Positions 46,361 to 58,213 of a stretch of 64,000 bases of DNA are shown here, piece by piece; within the stretch, counting starts at the first letter, position 1; every line of letters starts with the position of its first letter. This DNA is from Isoetes taiwanensis (taxonomy: Eukaryota > Streptophyta > Lycopodiopsida > Isoetales > Isoetaceae): assembly GCA_021234155.1 (NCBI GenBank), contig JAJEKV010000165.1:436001-500000 (forward strand), written 5' to 3'. The position numbers were made by a program, and so were the translations under genes. Under the pieces are notes generated by a model. That model ran no database searches and was not told the DNA's origin. It saw only the letters and a list, made by a program, of their open reading frames with translations.

Positions 46361-46801
46361 ATGTGGAGGTATCAGTTTAGGGTTTGCATATGCACATCAA
46401 ATGGTAGATGGTCCGTAGGATTCAAACTGAAATCAGATGTGTTGAACGTTTCTGAGGCAGCACCGTCCGAACCTTTGGTTGTAAGATGCTTCAACTTTGA
46501 CAGAGCAGAGATAAACAGGTTAAGATCTATTGGGGGTTCCAACTACACTTCATTCCAGATTGTCTCTGCTCATATATGGCGGAAGATATGTGAGGCAAGA
46601 TGCATGCAGCCAGATATAACCGCATCACTTGCCATGTTGATCAACTGCAGAGGCAGGCTGCCAGATCTACCTGAGGATTACTTTTGAAATGCAACATCCT
46701 TTACTGTTGCCAACACCACTGTAGGAGAACTAAATGTAAAGGGATTGCCTTTTGCAACTAAGATGCCCTTTGCCATTGATGAAAGCTTGATGAAGACTTA
46801 A
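46361..46801 (+). pseudogene. BAHD acyltransferase fragment
   Basis: 'LVVRCFNFDRAEINRLRSIG' then 'NYTSFQIVSAHIWRKICEAR' then 'CRGRLPDLPEDYF' (TGA) 'NATSFTVANTTVGEL'. This follows the middle of BAHD acyl-CoA-dependent acyltransferases such as hydroxycinnamoyl-CoA shikimate transferase, where 'SSFE-V-AH-WR' and 'D-R-R--PPLP-GYFGN' are typical. The TGA takes the place of the Gly of YFGN (GGA to TGA). The HxxxD and DFGWG active-site motifs are not seen, so this is a broken middle piece. Confidence 0.75.
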
Positions 46802-46809
46802 AGGTAGAC

Positions 46810-49060
46810 TGATTGATTACTGTATGCTCATCAATCATAAAACTGCGATATGGTCAGAAAAGATCTAAGAATGGAGCCGAAACCATCTATATGTGGTCTG
46901 CAATCGCATGCACAGTATGGCAGATAAATCTATGGTACGTAGCCACTTTTAGATAATGCAGATAAATATGCAAAGCCAAAATAGGTTGCCGACACATTGA
47001 CTCAGTTTATCTGTGATGTTAATTTGGAATAACAGATTCTAGAACTTCGAGACAATTGTCTAGGCTTAAGAACAACAAGGACATGGGCTATATTTAAGTG
47101 GCACTGCTCTAGTTGGGACTATGTGCGCTATTTATCATGCCATCAAACACACAGGAATTTTTACTTGCCTTTTTTGCTTGCAAAAATGGGACCCCCCGAT
47201 TGGCAAATGCACCTGTGGTAAGCTTCTTTTTTTACTCATGCTACGATGTTGAAGGAAGTCGGGCTTTTGATATATGCGGATATCATCTTTTTGCAGGAAT
47301 TGATGACTCTGCCAAACTATGATGTGTGGGGAAAGCAGGCCACCAATACTGGCATGTTGTTTGTGGTAAGGGTTTATCTTGATTTTTGAGTTTTTGATTT
47401 TGATGATTGTTCTGCTCTAAACGCAGTTGCTACCTTCGGCCTTGTCCTTTGATTTTTTAGTGCAGCCCAATCACCAGATTTGCATTGCCCAGCTGAACTA
47501 CGGTTCTGCTAAAATGTCGAAAGAGGTCAAATCTTCTTTCATTTCATAGCCTGCTTGCCTGGACATCTGTGCATCATAACTGAATAGATATTTAGCTGTC
47601 AGAATGCATCACAAAGGTTTATGGTGTGAATAATTTCATGACTGACAGAATACATCCCAGACGGTAAAAGTTCCTTTACATCTTCTTGGGTGTCGATGCT
47701 TAATATGGAATGTATCCATAGTTGTTAGTTAGCTATGCTAATGTTCTAAGAAAAGCAGTTTGTTTCATGTTGGTTTGCATTTGGCCATGATTATTCTTAC
47801 GTTTGTATGTGTTGTGCATGTTTTTTGTTTCCATTTTGGATTGTTGTTTGTGGCCATCCATGGCCATGATTTTGCTTAAATCTTCAAGATGGTTAGCCAT
47901 GATTTTACTTGCCACAATGTTATCAAGATTCATGCAGAGAAGGCGAGATGGGTTGGACACACTCCCGGACTGCAAAAAATCCAATCTTCTTTCTTTCAAG
48001 CTAATCATTTACGCGATCATTTTAGGTTTGTTAAGCTTCCTGCATGTTTTCTCAGAATTTGTGCACGAAATTGGAATAGATCTATGCGATTTCTTATTTT
48101 TGTATCGTTGTAGTTGTTTCTGCCAGTACTGTAGTTGATATTTTCTGCCCTGCGACTAACTCCCCTTTTCCATTTTTAGAGAAGCTCGGATACAGGAGCA
48201 TTTTTTTGTATGCCAATGCTAGCAGTTGCGGAGATTTTTGCTTGAATCTTTGAATGTTGCTAGCTTGCCCTTACTAAGGGACGATTTGCCTATGCATGTT
48301 TTCGACAGAGTAAGCCCACAGCTTTGAAGATTCATGATTAGCCTTGTAAGCTCCACTAGATTATTTCTTCTTTTCATCTTTGCTTTGTTATTGCACTTTC
48401 TTCTCTATAAGAACTTTTGTCATCTGGTTGATCAGATCTGGCTCATATTGAATTGAGACTTATTGTTTTATTCGCAAAGTCCTTGCTCATTGTGGTGATT
48501 GCAATATCCCTTAGTCTTGTGGATGATGATTAATTCATTTTGTCTACATAGCATCTATGTAGATGCGATAGCATATATATACATATGATGATGTATAGAG
48601 GATTTGTGTGACATTTCGACATCATAGAAAAATAAGTATAATTTTTATTACAATATCATGGGCTCAATTAGCAATTGTGAAATATTAGCAACACCCAGCA
48701 CTGAGAGTACCACGGGCTTCCATAGATACACAAAAGCAACCAGACATACCTTATCCATAACAACAATGATGACAACAGCTAGGAAAAGATTTTGGTTATT
48801 GAGAGATGAGCGATGCACCACTAGGGCACCAATTCCTAGGATGTGAAATATTTCTGGACAATAGTATGATTGACACAGATGAACAATCTACTACCAAGTA
48901 CTTGAAGCATTTGATTATTGCTTCAAGTACTTCAAAGGCAAATTTTAGATATAGTTAATGCCATTTCCACTGCCAGGAAAACAAGAACTACATCGCATGC
49001 CACAAAAAGTTTAAACTTCATCTTATGCCAAAAGTTTCAACTGGCTTGGCTGCTCTTTTA
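46810..49060. other. No gene recognised
   Basis: Low-complexity AT-rich stretches and short ORFs on both strands. No family motif was found. Confidence 0.4.
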
Positions 49061-49080
49061 ACTGCTACCTTTTTTTAGCT

Positions 49081-49110
49081 CCATCCATCCATGCATCCAT
49101 CCATCCATCC
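49081..49110. repeat. (CATC)n microsatellite
   Basis: Seven CATC-type units with one GCAT break. Confidence 0.85.
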
Positions 49111-49289
49111 TGGAGACTGAGAGTTGATTGGCTTTGAGGTATAGCTTTCCTTGTGGTCTTACAGATCCTATGCCAGCTATATTATATTTACCCTCATCCA
49201 TGTGGGTTTGTGGCATATTCCAAGTATATGTCAGTATATGCTCGAAAACATGACTTTGAAGTGTGATTTAAGCCATTTCACTCTCGGGT

Positions 49290-49310
49290 CACGGAGGGCA
49301 ACCCTCCGTG
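49290..49310. other. Perfect 9-bp hairpin with CAA loop
   Basis: CACGGAGGG-CAA-CCCTCCGTG. It resembles the Helitron-type hairpin at 29563 in stem and loop length, but no CTRR follows within 15 bases. Confidence 0.5.
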
Positions 49311-49419
49311 CGCAGCATCTTGTTTGCTTTTCTTTAACCTTAAGCTCATACAAAATCAATTTGTATATCCAAAAAAAATTATCCTTAATGAATTATCAAG
49401 GCAAACTGCTTAATTGAAG

Positions 49420-50290
49420 CAAATTAGCCAGTCCACATCATCAAACATATGATAGCAGGATCAACAATATCTGTAGTATCCAAAAAGACCCCTACATCCT
49501 TATTGAATAACAAGGCATAATTGCTTGATTGATTATTGAAGCAGCATCGAAGCAAAATATCATAATGAATAAAAAAAACCCTACCTCCTTCCGTAGAGTA
49601 TGACACAACCACCCCTGTATATAAAACTGTAATTGTAGGGATGGCAAGACCCCACCATTATAGTGGGGATATTGCCATACTCTATAGCTACTTAGCCATG
49701 CATACAGAATGCAATTAATCCAAATACATACCTTTGTATTATTGGAAACGCATTTGCAGTATGAATTTCCTCATTACATCAGCTAATATACCATTGAGCT
49801 TTGTTTTTCCATATGGAGTACTAACATTATCCTTGTAATCAGGATTTTAGCCAACTGGCATAACATAGCAATAGCCATATGTGTATTAGTGACATCTGCA
49901 ACTAATGATGGTTCTTGATGAATTTTTATTCATCATCAGAGTACCCTGACTAGAATACCCCAGTAAAAGCAATCTGCATAGTCTCATATACAACCTGCAC
50001 AAATATGCCATGTATCTTAGTCTCATTAAAAAGGAAGACCAGATAATAGATGCAAGAGATAATAGATGCAAGGGAAAGTTCCTACAAATGCTTAATCTTC
50101 TAAATCACTTAGAGCAAAGGGAGAGAGGCATCACCAGGTGTCCCTAGTGAAATGAAGTGTCTAAAAAAAATCCGGCTTGACCTAGCATATGTTAGACCAG
50201 CATCTACCTCGGTCAATCCCTTGGGCAGTATTATCATTCTAATATCTAAACTGAACGAGTTAGTCTAGACTAGTACCTCTTTTCCCAAAG
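49420..50290. other. No gene recognised
   Basis: AT-rich spacer before the first 214-bp direct repeat. Confidence 0.4.
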
Positions 50291-50293
50291 CCT

Positions 50294-50507
50294 ATTTAGT
50301 TTTAGAGACAGAATGCTCAAGTTCTGTAGAGTCAATGTGAATGGCCTTTTGAACAACTACCAAGGACCAGCTCCTCTTGGAGCTACGTATTTGAGACAGA
50401 AGGAGCTTGAAGAGAATGATGTCTTAGCATCAATGCTATTCTTGAGGTAAATAATGTTATTAATTCCATTTGATATTTAGCATTTGTTTCTTTATGAATG
50501 AAATAAT
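50294..50507 (+). repeat. 214-bp direct repeat, copy 1
   Basis: It matches 54248-54461 at about 96%. It contains an exon-like block reading 'MLKFCRVNVNGFLN' and 'LRQKELEENDV' with a donor GAG/GTAAAT. The protein is not identified. The two copies flank the GNOM pseudogene. Confidence 0.85.
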
Positions 50508-50509
50508 CA

Positions 50510-52190
50510 TACTTTATGGGTTTTCTTTTTAATATTGAATGTCAGCCGTGGATCTGGAGCATATGCTCGGTATGTTATCAGATCGGCGGCCAGCATCTTT
50601 TTGGATAAAAAATGGTGTGCCACTTTCTAAGGTCTCGAATGAACACATGGTTGGCAGAAACCATATTTTTCTCTACAAGACCATTACATCGCTTATTTTT
50701 ATGCCGAACCACAGTAGATCAGATTACAACAGAGTGGAGACAACATATGAGCAAGCAAAGAGGCCACAATCTAGTGCGGCATGCTCCTCTATTCTGCCAA
50801 GGGACGAACCCCTCTATTCTGTCTCACTTCCCTTGCATTCTAGCAAGAGAACCACCCTGCCATCCGAAATAGGGCCGGACACCCGGATGCCTAAACACTA
50901 AGCCCTATAAGAAATAAACACACAAGAAATCCCCTATAAGAAGATAAACAGACAAAGAAATGAATATGGGACTTGAACCCGCTGATCCTTGCACAACAGA
51001 AAACAATGTCTGAGAGGCCTAAGGCGGCTTCACAGGCCCCGCCCCTGCTCCTGCTCTATACAAACCTGTCCTGCTCTGTCCCTGCCGCCAAAGTCGATAT
51101 GAGAGAACTGCAGGTCTGCTTGCAACTGGCATATCCGGCATGTCCACAGCGCGCACTTGCCTGCTACCCAGCCGCCTTCACATGCTTTCCAAATTCGAAC
51201 CTTTGACACATAGACATAAATTCTCAAACGATCCCAACCAAAATTAGAAAATCCTCCCTTAAGCCAATTAAGCTCCTCAAACTTGCCTAAATATACCCTT
51301 TTCTATACAATACCATACCAAAATCTTAGTCTCACCATTGCCAAAATACCCTCCCCCAACGCTAAACGAATTGGGCAAACTAAATGGGACTTAAAAGTTC
51401 CACAAACAAGCATCCCGTCCATGCGTGGCTTTTGAGAATCTTGCTTTTGGCATGTCTGTTAGCAATTAATATCCTAATGAATACAATGAATAGCTTGGTA
51501 TATCTGTAAGCTTCCATCATTAGGTAGGTTTGCTTTAGGACTTTAAAAATCTCCCAGACGTATTCAGTTATTGTGCTACGAATCAAAGTCCTGCTGATTT
51601 TTACATGGTTGCTAGCTCCTGCTTTGGATTCCCTGTTCTAAATGGCATTCTTCCAACTCGAATTTCCGTATTTCTGGTGCCCTTCCTGCAGGGCATGATC
51701 AAGGTAGATGTAAATTTCTCTTTTAATCGGGCAAGAGGCATCAGATAAAGACTAGAACCATACTCACATCCTTATGAGCTGGCAGACCCTTTGGGATGAA
51801 ATACCCTGCATCGAGATGTTCAAATGGGTCTATGAATGGAATACTCTGCATAGCGTGACTCACAATTTCTTTGTTCTTTTTTGCAGCTAACCTTAAAATC
51901 GTGCAAGGTAACATCAACATATCTGCTTCCAAACATCTATCGAACCGATCTTTGGAACAGTTTAGGTAAAGTTCTAGATAAGTGTATTTAGATCCCAGTT
52001 AATGCATCTTGGTTTGTTATTTTATTTGCATCTGAGTCACTTTGATTTTGTTATATACTGGACAATATTCTTTAAAAGCTATAAGGCACGGTTGGTAAAA
52101 GCATGTATTCTCTACACCTGAACCAGACATCTTTGTTTTCTATTTAAATGCCCAAAACTTTAAATGTTTGGTGACTGCCAATGGTTTTAG
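50510..52190. other. No gene recognised
   Basis: Contains a minus-strand frame (51932-51741) with 'FIDPFEHLDAGYFIPKGLP', faintly like the DUF7869 C-terminus, but too short to call. Confidence 0.3.
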
Positions 52191-52198
52191 TTGCAGAC

Positions 52199-53757
52199 AG
52201 AAACCATAAAAGATCCATCCATCTGCTATGGGTCATCTCTGGAATGCCAGCACCAGCATCAAAAGAGGTCCTGATCTCTTCTTTAATAACAGAATGATAT
52301 AACTGACTTAGCATCTCGCGGGGAAGTCTTTATTGGAAGTGGTCAACACCATTCATCAATTTGCATTTAACAAGTTTACGATGACGAACAAATTCGGCCC
52401 AGCACTTAGGGTCAGAATAGTTATCACATTTGAGACTCCAAAATGGTACGAAATTTAGTTCCGTATCGTCTTTGGCCTCCAACGTAACCCCACAAAGATG
52501 ATCTGTCCTGTTTGCCATGCCATGGATAATAGCCAGCAGACCCTCAAGGGCCAGCACATGCATAGGTTGTAATGGGCTATTCACCGGAAAGCCACTCTTA
52601 CATAGCAAGTTTGCTATGTCTTCAAATAAGTTACTTCGTGCAATATCACAGTCAAAATTTGCATATATTTTGGGCAAAAAGCTACCTTGATGACAGAAGT
52701 CCACTAGAGATTCCATTGCTACCTCTTGGTGCTGATACAATATCCCAGATTTACCTATGGCCAAAGGCATCAAAACATACAAAAAGAATGCCTCCAGTTG
52801 CAGTTTGATGTTCTTATGAAGATGACTATACAAGCTCAAAACAGTACTGCAGACCACAGATAGGACAACTGGGTTAGGAGAGAACCCCATCTGCATTAGA
52901 TTCCAGAAAAGGCCATCCTGTGCAAGTTCTATAAGATTGATATGGAACTCAAAAGAGTGGCCACCATACTCAATAGCAGAATTGATTAGCCCAAGAGCAA
53001 ATTGTGGAACATCCTCAATGACTGAGACAAAGCCAATACCAGTATCATTTGCATCCTCTATGCTTAAAAGGGAACATAAGAAACTGAATATTTCAACAAC
53101 GCAAGGCAGCCCATATGCAGGTTTTGTCCCCAACCTCTGAATCTATCAATATAAGATGCTCCATTGTAATTTACAGAACCATTTGAGAAGGCTGCTTGTT
53201 GTGATTCTTCAGCACCTGACTCCAACGGGACCTGCAACGACTCTAGTGACTAAACGTCAAGCTTAGATTAAAGCAACTTAACCTTACCTTTTTAAGTCAT
53301 TGACAATGTCATATGCAGAAGAGAAGCATATGATATATAAAAACTATGAAGTCATCCACATGCAGGATTAGCAATAGAATGTTTAACAAGAATGACCAAA
53401 TTAAGACGTGCACTGAAGATATGTTATATTTTGTCCAGCTTCTTATCTTTGTCTGCAATGCATGAGTGAGAAAAACGAATTTTCTACTTAAAATAGAATA
53501 TACCTAATCTTCTAAGGAAACAGGAAACTGCCAATGCTCACCAGGATATTAGAGGATTGTCCAGGTACTGGATCAAACTTGAATAAGTGAAGAAAAATTG
53601 CCCTGATAAGGTCTTGCATCGTGTGCCTTGCAATTTGTTGCAATAACTCACTTTTGCTACTTGACTGATCCACCAACTGAAAGCAAGTATTTACTACATT
53701 AAGTACATCCTTATGGCTCAGCAAAGTACCCAGGTCATCTTTCATGCAGCAAAGTTT
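52199..53757 (-). pseudogene. GNOM: GNOM-type ARF-GEF pseudogene lacking the Sec7 domain
   Basis: The first exon (53757-53542) reads 'VLNVVNTCFQLVDQSSSKSE' and 'LLQQIARHTMQDLIRAIF', ending at donor CCTG/GTGAGC. An acceptor GTTGCAG (53232) starts the next exon, then 'YGLPCVVEIFSFLCSLLSIE', 'VPQFALGLINSAIEYGGHSF', 'QQ/HQEVAMESLVDFC', 'FPVNSPLQPMHVLALEGLLA' and 'KCKLMNGVDHF'. All are landmarks of the GNOM DCB-HUS region. After TAA (52330-52332) the next codons read 'LPREMLSQLYHSVIKEEIRT' and 'GAGIPEMTHSRWMDLL', which in GNOM lie just after Sec7. So about 600 bp, the exchange domain itself, is missing in frame. GNOM activates ARF GTPases in endosomal recycling. This copy could not. The intron shows it is not a processed pseudogene. 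Confidence 0.88.
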
Positions 53758-54247
53758 GGTGCTACGCTTTGTCCAATTCCTTACCCGTAGTAATTTCCCA
53801 CATCTTCAGGTTTGCATTATTGTTGAGAAAGTTTAGTTACAAACTGTTCACCTACTTAGAATTTATATTTTATGACCCTTGCAGTTTGAAACAGCCTTGG
53901 CTCTTAGCATTATAGCATCAGGAACAAAAATCTGAGCATACATGTGTAGTGATAGTTGTACCCATCTTTGTTCAACGTCTAAGTTCTCCCAGTGAAAATG
54001 CATTTGCAGTTTCAAACTTATATTCAATTGTAGAGTCAAAGGCCTTCTAAAGAACAATAATGCAAAGAAGGACACAAGTCCCTGCCCACAACAAGAGAAT
54101 AGCATCATCACGTCCATTGCCATTAGCATTGCCTTCATAAGCATCTGAACAATCATGAGATTATGAAGTTGTTAAGAATAGAAAACGTCCTCTTGAGTAG
54201 TTTGGGTGGAAAATTCAGCGAAATGACAGTGAGATGCTTTCATGCAG

Positions 54248-54461
54248 ATTTAGTTTTAGAGACAGAATGCTCAAGTTCTGTAGAGTCAATGTGAATGGCT
54301 TTTTGAACAGCTATCAAGGACCAGCTCCTCTTGGAGCTACGTATTTGAGGCAGAAGGAGCTTGAAGAGAATGATGTCTCAGCATCAATGCTATTCTTGAG
54401 GTAAATAATGTTATTAATTCCATTTGGTATTTAGCATTTGTTGATTTATGAATGAAATAAT
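54248..54461 (+). repeat. 214-bp direct repeat, copy 2
   Basis: Matches 50294-50507. It stops exactly where the terminal-like motif region begins (54462). Confidence 0.85.
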
Positions 54462-54465
54462 GGGA

Positions 54466-54488
54466 AAGTCGTATTTAATTAAAGTGGG
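54466..54488. repeat. Terminal-like motif shared with 44-66
   Basis: 22 of 23 bases match 44-66. It begins at the end of the 214-bp repeat and may mark the edge of the inserted block that carries paralogues 3 and 2. Confidence 0.4.
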
Positions 54489-54489
54489 A

Positions 54490-55640
54490 CTCATTCTATT
54501 CCCATTTTTTTTTGGAACCCTGTTAATTTACATAAAAAGGAGCACCTCGACCCGAAAACTATCCTTAATTCGAATTTTTGAATAAAACTCTACATCCAAG
54601 CTTTGCTGCAGTTTTCCCTGGTTAGCGAGTCGAGAACAAGAACAATGCAACTGAAACAAAGGAAATTCATTAAAGATTGAAACCAAAGAACTAGTTGAAA
54701 AAGAATTTTTATTAATAAATTGAATAGGTACAATGTATTTTACATCGGACGCAGAGACCATGGCGGTCTTGCTGTCACTACAGTTACATCATCTTGGTAG
54801 GTGGTCCACCTTAGGGGATTAACTAGCGGCGCTTCTTCACGCCGACCGTAAGCCTTTGGGGCAACCCAAGAGTGTGGAATGCCTCACGGGAGGTGCCTCT
54901 CCGAGCTACCTACCACCTGCCCACCCGACTTCCCACTCGGCCCCGCAGCCTTTCATCAATATGCTCCTTCCCCAACCTCCGCGGATGTTATGCAATGCTT
55001 GCAAGATGCTTTGAGCTTCCCGGACTTTCTTTTGTTCTTCGCCGTTCTTTATCCCCGTGGTGTAGCGAGCAACCTCTCAATTACGAGCAACCTTATCCCG
55101 CAGGCCGGGCAAGAGTGTAAGCGTGGACCGGATCTCGTGCCGAATCCGTATTTCTTTCGCCTTGAGCGGGATCTGTGCCGCCTGGAGCGGTCTCTGTGAT
55201 GCCTGAGCGGGATCTGTGCTCGTGTCGGATCTGCTGAACCACCTGGAGCAAGGAGAGTATGATGAACAATTACGGTGCCATTAGTCAAAACGAAGAAAAG
55301 AATGTTGAAATCAAATTACAATGGAGAACATTCATTCCATACAACTGCATCCAATGACGTGGGAAGTAGTGCCTTTCTCGACTCGCGAGTCGAGAAAGGC
55401 CCAGGAAACGCAATGTACAAGCATTATCATAATAGATTGTGGCTGCATCCAGTCAAACAATCAAACATACAAATGGTCTCATCAACAGGACAAGCATGCC
55501 TTTCTCGACTCGTGAGTCGAGAAAGGCATCGAAAACTCGATATACAAGTATATTCATTACAAAATGTTCAATACATGTGTTCACGTTTGTTTACAATATT
55601 CACACAATTTGACTATCTGAAAGCAGAGGTCACTCTTCTT
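54490..55640. other. Uncertain region 3' of paralogue 3
   Basis: Open frames exist on both strands (for example + 54879-55199, 106 residues with 'SADVMQCLQDALSFPDFLLF'), but none is recognised. GAGCGGGATCTGTG repeats near 55163-55215. Two long class-A palindromes lie at 55371-55400 and 55498-55527, and a half-site at 54625-54636. Confidence 0.35.
55371..55527. repeat. Two 30-bp class-A palindromes
   Basis: 55371-55400 is a perfect 30-bp palindrome with core CTCGACTCGCGAGTCGAG, extended by GCCTTT/AAAGGC. 55498-55527 is the same with one central change (CGTG). They lie 127 bp apart. Confidence 0.85.
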
Positions 55641-55819
55641 GTTCACCAAAATATTTGTCGTCCATAGCTTTCATGATCGCCTTGCTCTCTGGATCGGGTT
55701 CCGTGAGGCTCGGATAGTTCCTAAGCACATCGGCGACAAGAATGGCAAAGAGGGATTCCACCAAGACAGACACAACCGTCAGGACAACCACCTATCCGCC
55801 TCATATTCTTCAGTCGATA

Positions 55820-56282
55820 TGGCTTAGCAATGATTGTATTTTGCGCTATGATAGCACTTGTAGGCGGAGTCGCCTATGATCGCGTGTTGTGTTTGCCATA
55901 GTCCCGAATTGCTCATAAACCCCGGCCCAAATTTTCACCATTATAGGCTTCCCCTTTGTAACGGCCGGATCGAGGTCCGACACATGCTCGACCCTTTCGC
56001 TTCCCCAAACGAACTTGAACTTCAAAACTGAAATGCCGAGAACACCAAGAACATTGACAATATTTTTCTTTTGCCATACAAGACCATATGCCCACTTCAA
56101 TCCCCCTCGCCTGTGCACCATTCAACAATTTCCTTAGCTCTAGGCCTCGGATACACTATTTTATGCCCGCTTTGGCCTGATCTCGCGAGGTGTTAATCTC
56201 GGGGACGCTTTTTATCGTGGTATACCGCAGCTAATACTCCATTGACGCCAAATATTACAAGCTTGGCGGACCACCGGATCCC
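55820..56282 (-). pseudogene. FCP1-like domain of paralogue 3
   Basis: Three landmarks shared with the other copies are read in order: 'LVIFGVNGVLAAV' for the first HAD motif, 'EVGIWSCM' for the second (GIWSSM in copies 1 and 2), and 'GDSAYKC' for the last (DDxxxKC in the others). The first motif has G-x-N in place of D-x-D, so both catalytic Asp residues are lost here. Frames shift between the blocks. Confidence 0.6.
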
Positions 56283-56462
56283 GCTTGAGTTTGGCTCGGA
56301 CCATATTTCCGGTTCATCGATCCAAATGCGGGATCATTATCTTTTCGTGTCCTTTTCGGCCGTGGAGCGTCTTCTTGCTCGATTGTCTTTTGTCCTTTTC
56401 ATTCTCCTCCTCGCGACGTGAACCGCCGGGGTATCCATTGACAATGATCCTGAGTCGCTGAC

Positions 56463-56612
56463 ATGGAACTCCCTCGAAATGATGACATCCGTTAGAAAGG
56501 AACGAAGTTTTCTCGACTCGTGAGTCGAGAATGAAAAGAAAAGGTATTGAAAGGAACGAAGTTTTCTCGACTCGCGAAATCGAGAAACACCGATAGAGCA
56601 AATTAAACTCAC
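56463..56612 (-). other. Intron of paralogue 3 with two class-A palindromes
   Basis: Donor GAG/GTGAGTTT (56612) and acceptor CATGTCAG (56463). Inside, TTCTCGACTCGTGAGTCGAGAA lies at 56510-56531 and a copy with a 2-bp insertion at 56563-56587. Both sit in a short tandem repeat beginning AAAGGAACGAAGTTTT. Confidence 0.65.
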
Positions 56613-58213
56613 CTCAATCTCGCACTCTCAAGAATGTGTTCGGCAAAGATTCTAGTCTAAACCTTCGACATTCTCGCCTACGCCGGCTTTGTCTCCCTCG
56701 TCCCTCGCCGCCTTTTCTCGCTTCCATTTGTCTTCCTCCCCTTGAAATGCTCATGAAGCGCATCCGTGTATGACCGAATGGTTTCAACCATGTCCTTATT
56801 TCCAACCACGGATATAGGTTTCATTCCAAACAAAGATAGCCCCCGAGAGAACAGCCATTCATGTACCACTCGCGATACAATTTGATCTTCCTCACCAAGC
56901 TGGTTATGAAGTACTTGATAACTCTTGGCCGGATAGGAATTCTATGTATAGGACCCTGCCGCACCATCTTTGCCGACTTTGTCCATCGATGGAACATCCT
57001 CCATAAATCCGCCCTCCTTCCGTGGTTCCATCTCGCTCTTGAGAGATCATGAACCCGCCGAGATAATGATGTTCGCTAGACCACCACTTATCCAGTCTAT
57101 AGCCGATCTTGAAATCAAAACCAAAACTATATTGGCAAAGCTTGGTGCCTTGACAAGCCAAGTCTACACTCATGATCAAGTTCAGATATGGAGTACATGA
57201 TCTTGTTGGTGAAGTTAATATCACCGCCCATTGGGAGACAAAGAAGTTGTCCGATTGTCTCTAAGATGCAAAAAGACAAGGAAACCGAAAGTATCCAGTC
57301 GGTCATGTCCGGAACACGCCTTGTACCACCGCTCTATGTTAGCTTTGTCATAAAAAGGGTGGGGTCTTCGATCATATTGATGGCAAATAGTGCCACGGGT
57401 CCAAAAGCCGCCTGCACCACCAAATGGGGAGCTATCGTCGGCCTTAAATGGGACCACCCCAATCCAAGCTTCCTCTTGAGAATTGCCATAGCACGCTTCA
57501 GGGAAAGGAAGGGTTTTGACGCTACGCTTCAGCTTTGGTGTTGATGTAGGGTTGACATAGACGGTTCAATTCCTTCATGTCTTCCTCATCAAGGGCAGCC
57601 TTTTCCTTGTAATAATCAAAATCATGGTATTCATTAGATGCAACGCTGCGTAACTTCGTGATCCCTTCTTCTAACGCACGCCTTTAGGACTGTGGCATAA
57701 TCCTTTAAGCGCCCCGCATTTTAGAACTCCTAGTCTTCCTTAGCGTGATTGTTCCATCCGTGATTCTCGCCTTGTAGGTCAAGCGTTTTTTGTCCGGCAG
57801 CCCCGTATCCTCTTCTTCATGAACCGCTTGTCGAACAACTTGGGGTCCGGCCTGCATGGAAATTCTCCATTGCTTTGCCCTTCGCCTTGCCTCTTTGTCC
57901 ATTGAGCCCATATCTCGACCATTTCTCCCGGACCTTCAGTCTTGAGAATGAGGTCATATTGGTCCGAGAGAGACTCCCCTACCTTTCCTTGGTGTTCTTT
58001 TCTTCTTCTCCTCTTCATCCTCTCCCTCATCATCTTCCTCGCCCTCCAGTGAACATATCCGCATAGTTTCTCAAAGGTCTTCCACTTATCCGGGGAGCCC
58101 TCGTTTTCCTTTAGGGCCGAGGACAACCCAATGCTTTCCATTGTTGCCTAAGCGTGTATGATCCGTCGATAAGGGTCGATTCACCAATGTACCAATGTCG
58201 AGCATGGAAGTAT

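Noticed and set aside
50969-51010. tRNA-like GGGTTCAAGTCCC on the minus strand
   Set aside because: Only the T-loop resembles a tRNA. The stem is imperfect and no other arms are seen. It could be a SINE relic, but there is no support.
51741-51932. A second DUF7869 C-terminal fragment ('DPFEHLDAGYFIPKG')
   Set aside because: Resembles the C-terminal block of the first element in about ten residues only; too short without neighbours of the family.
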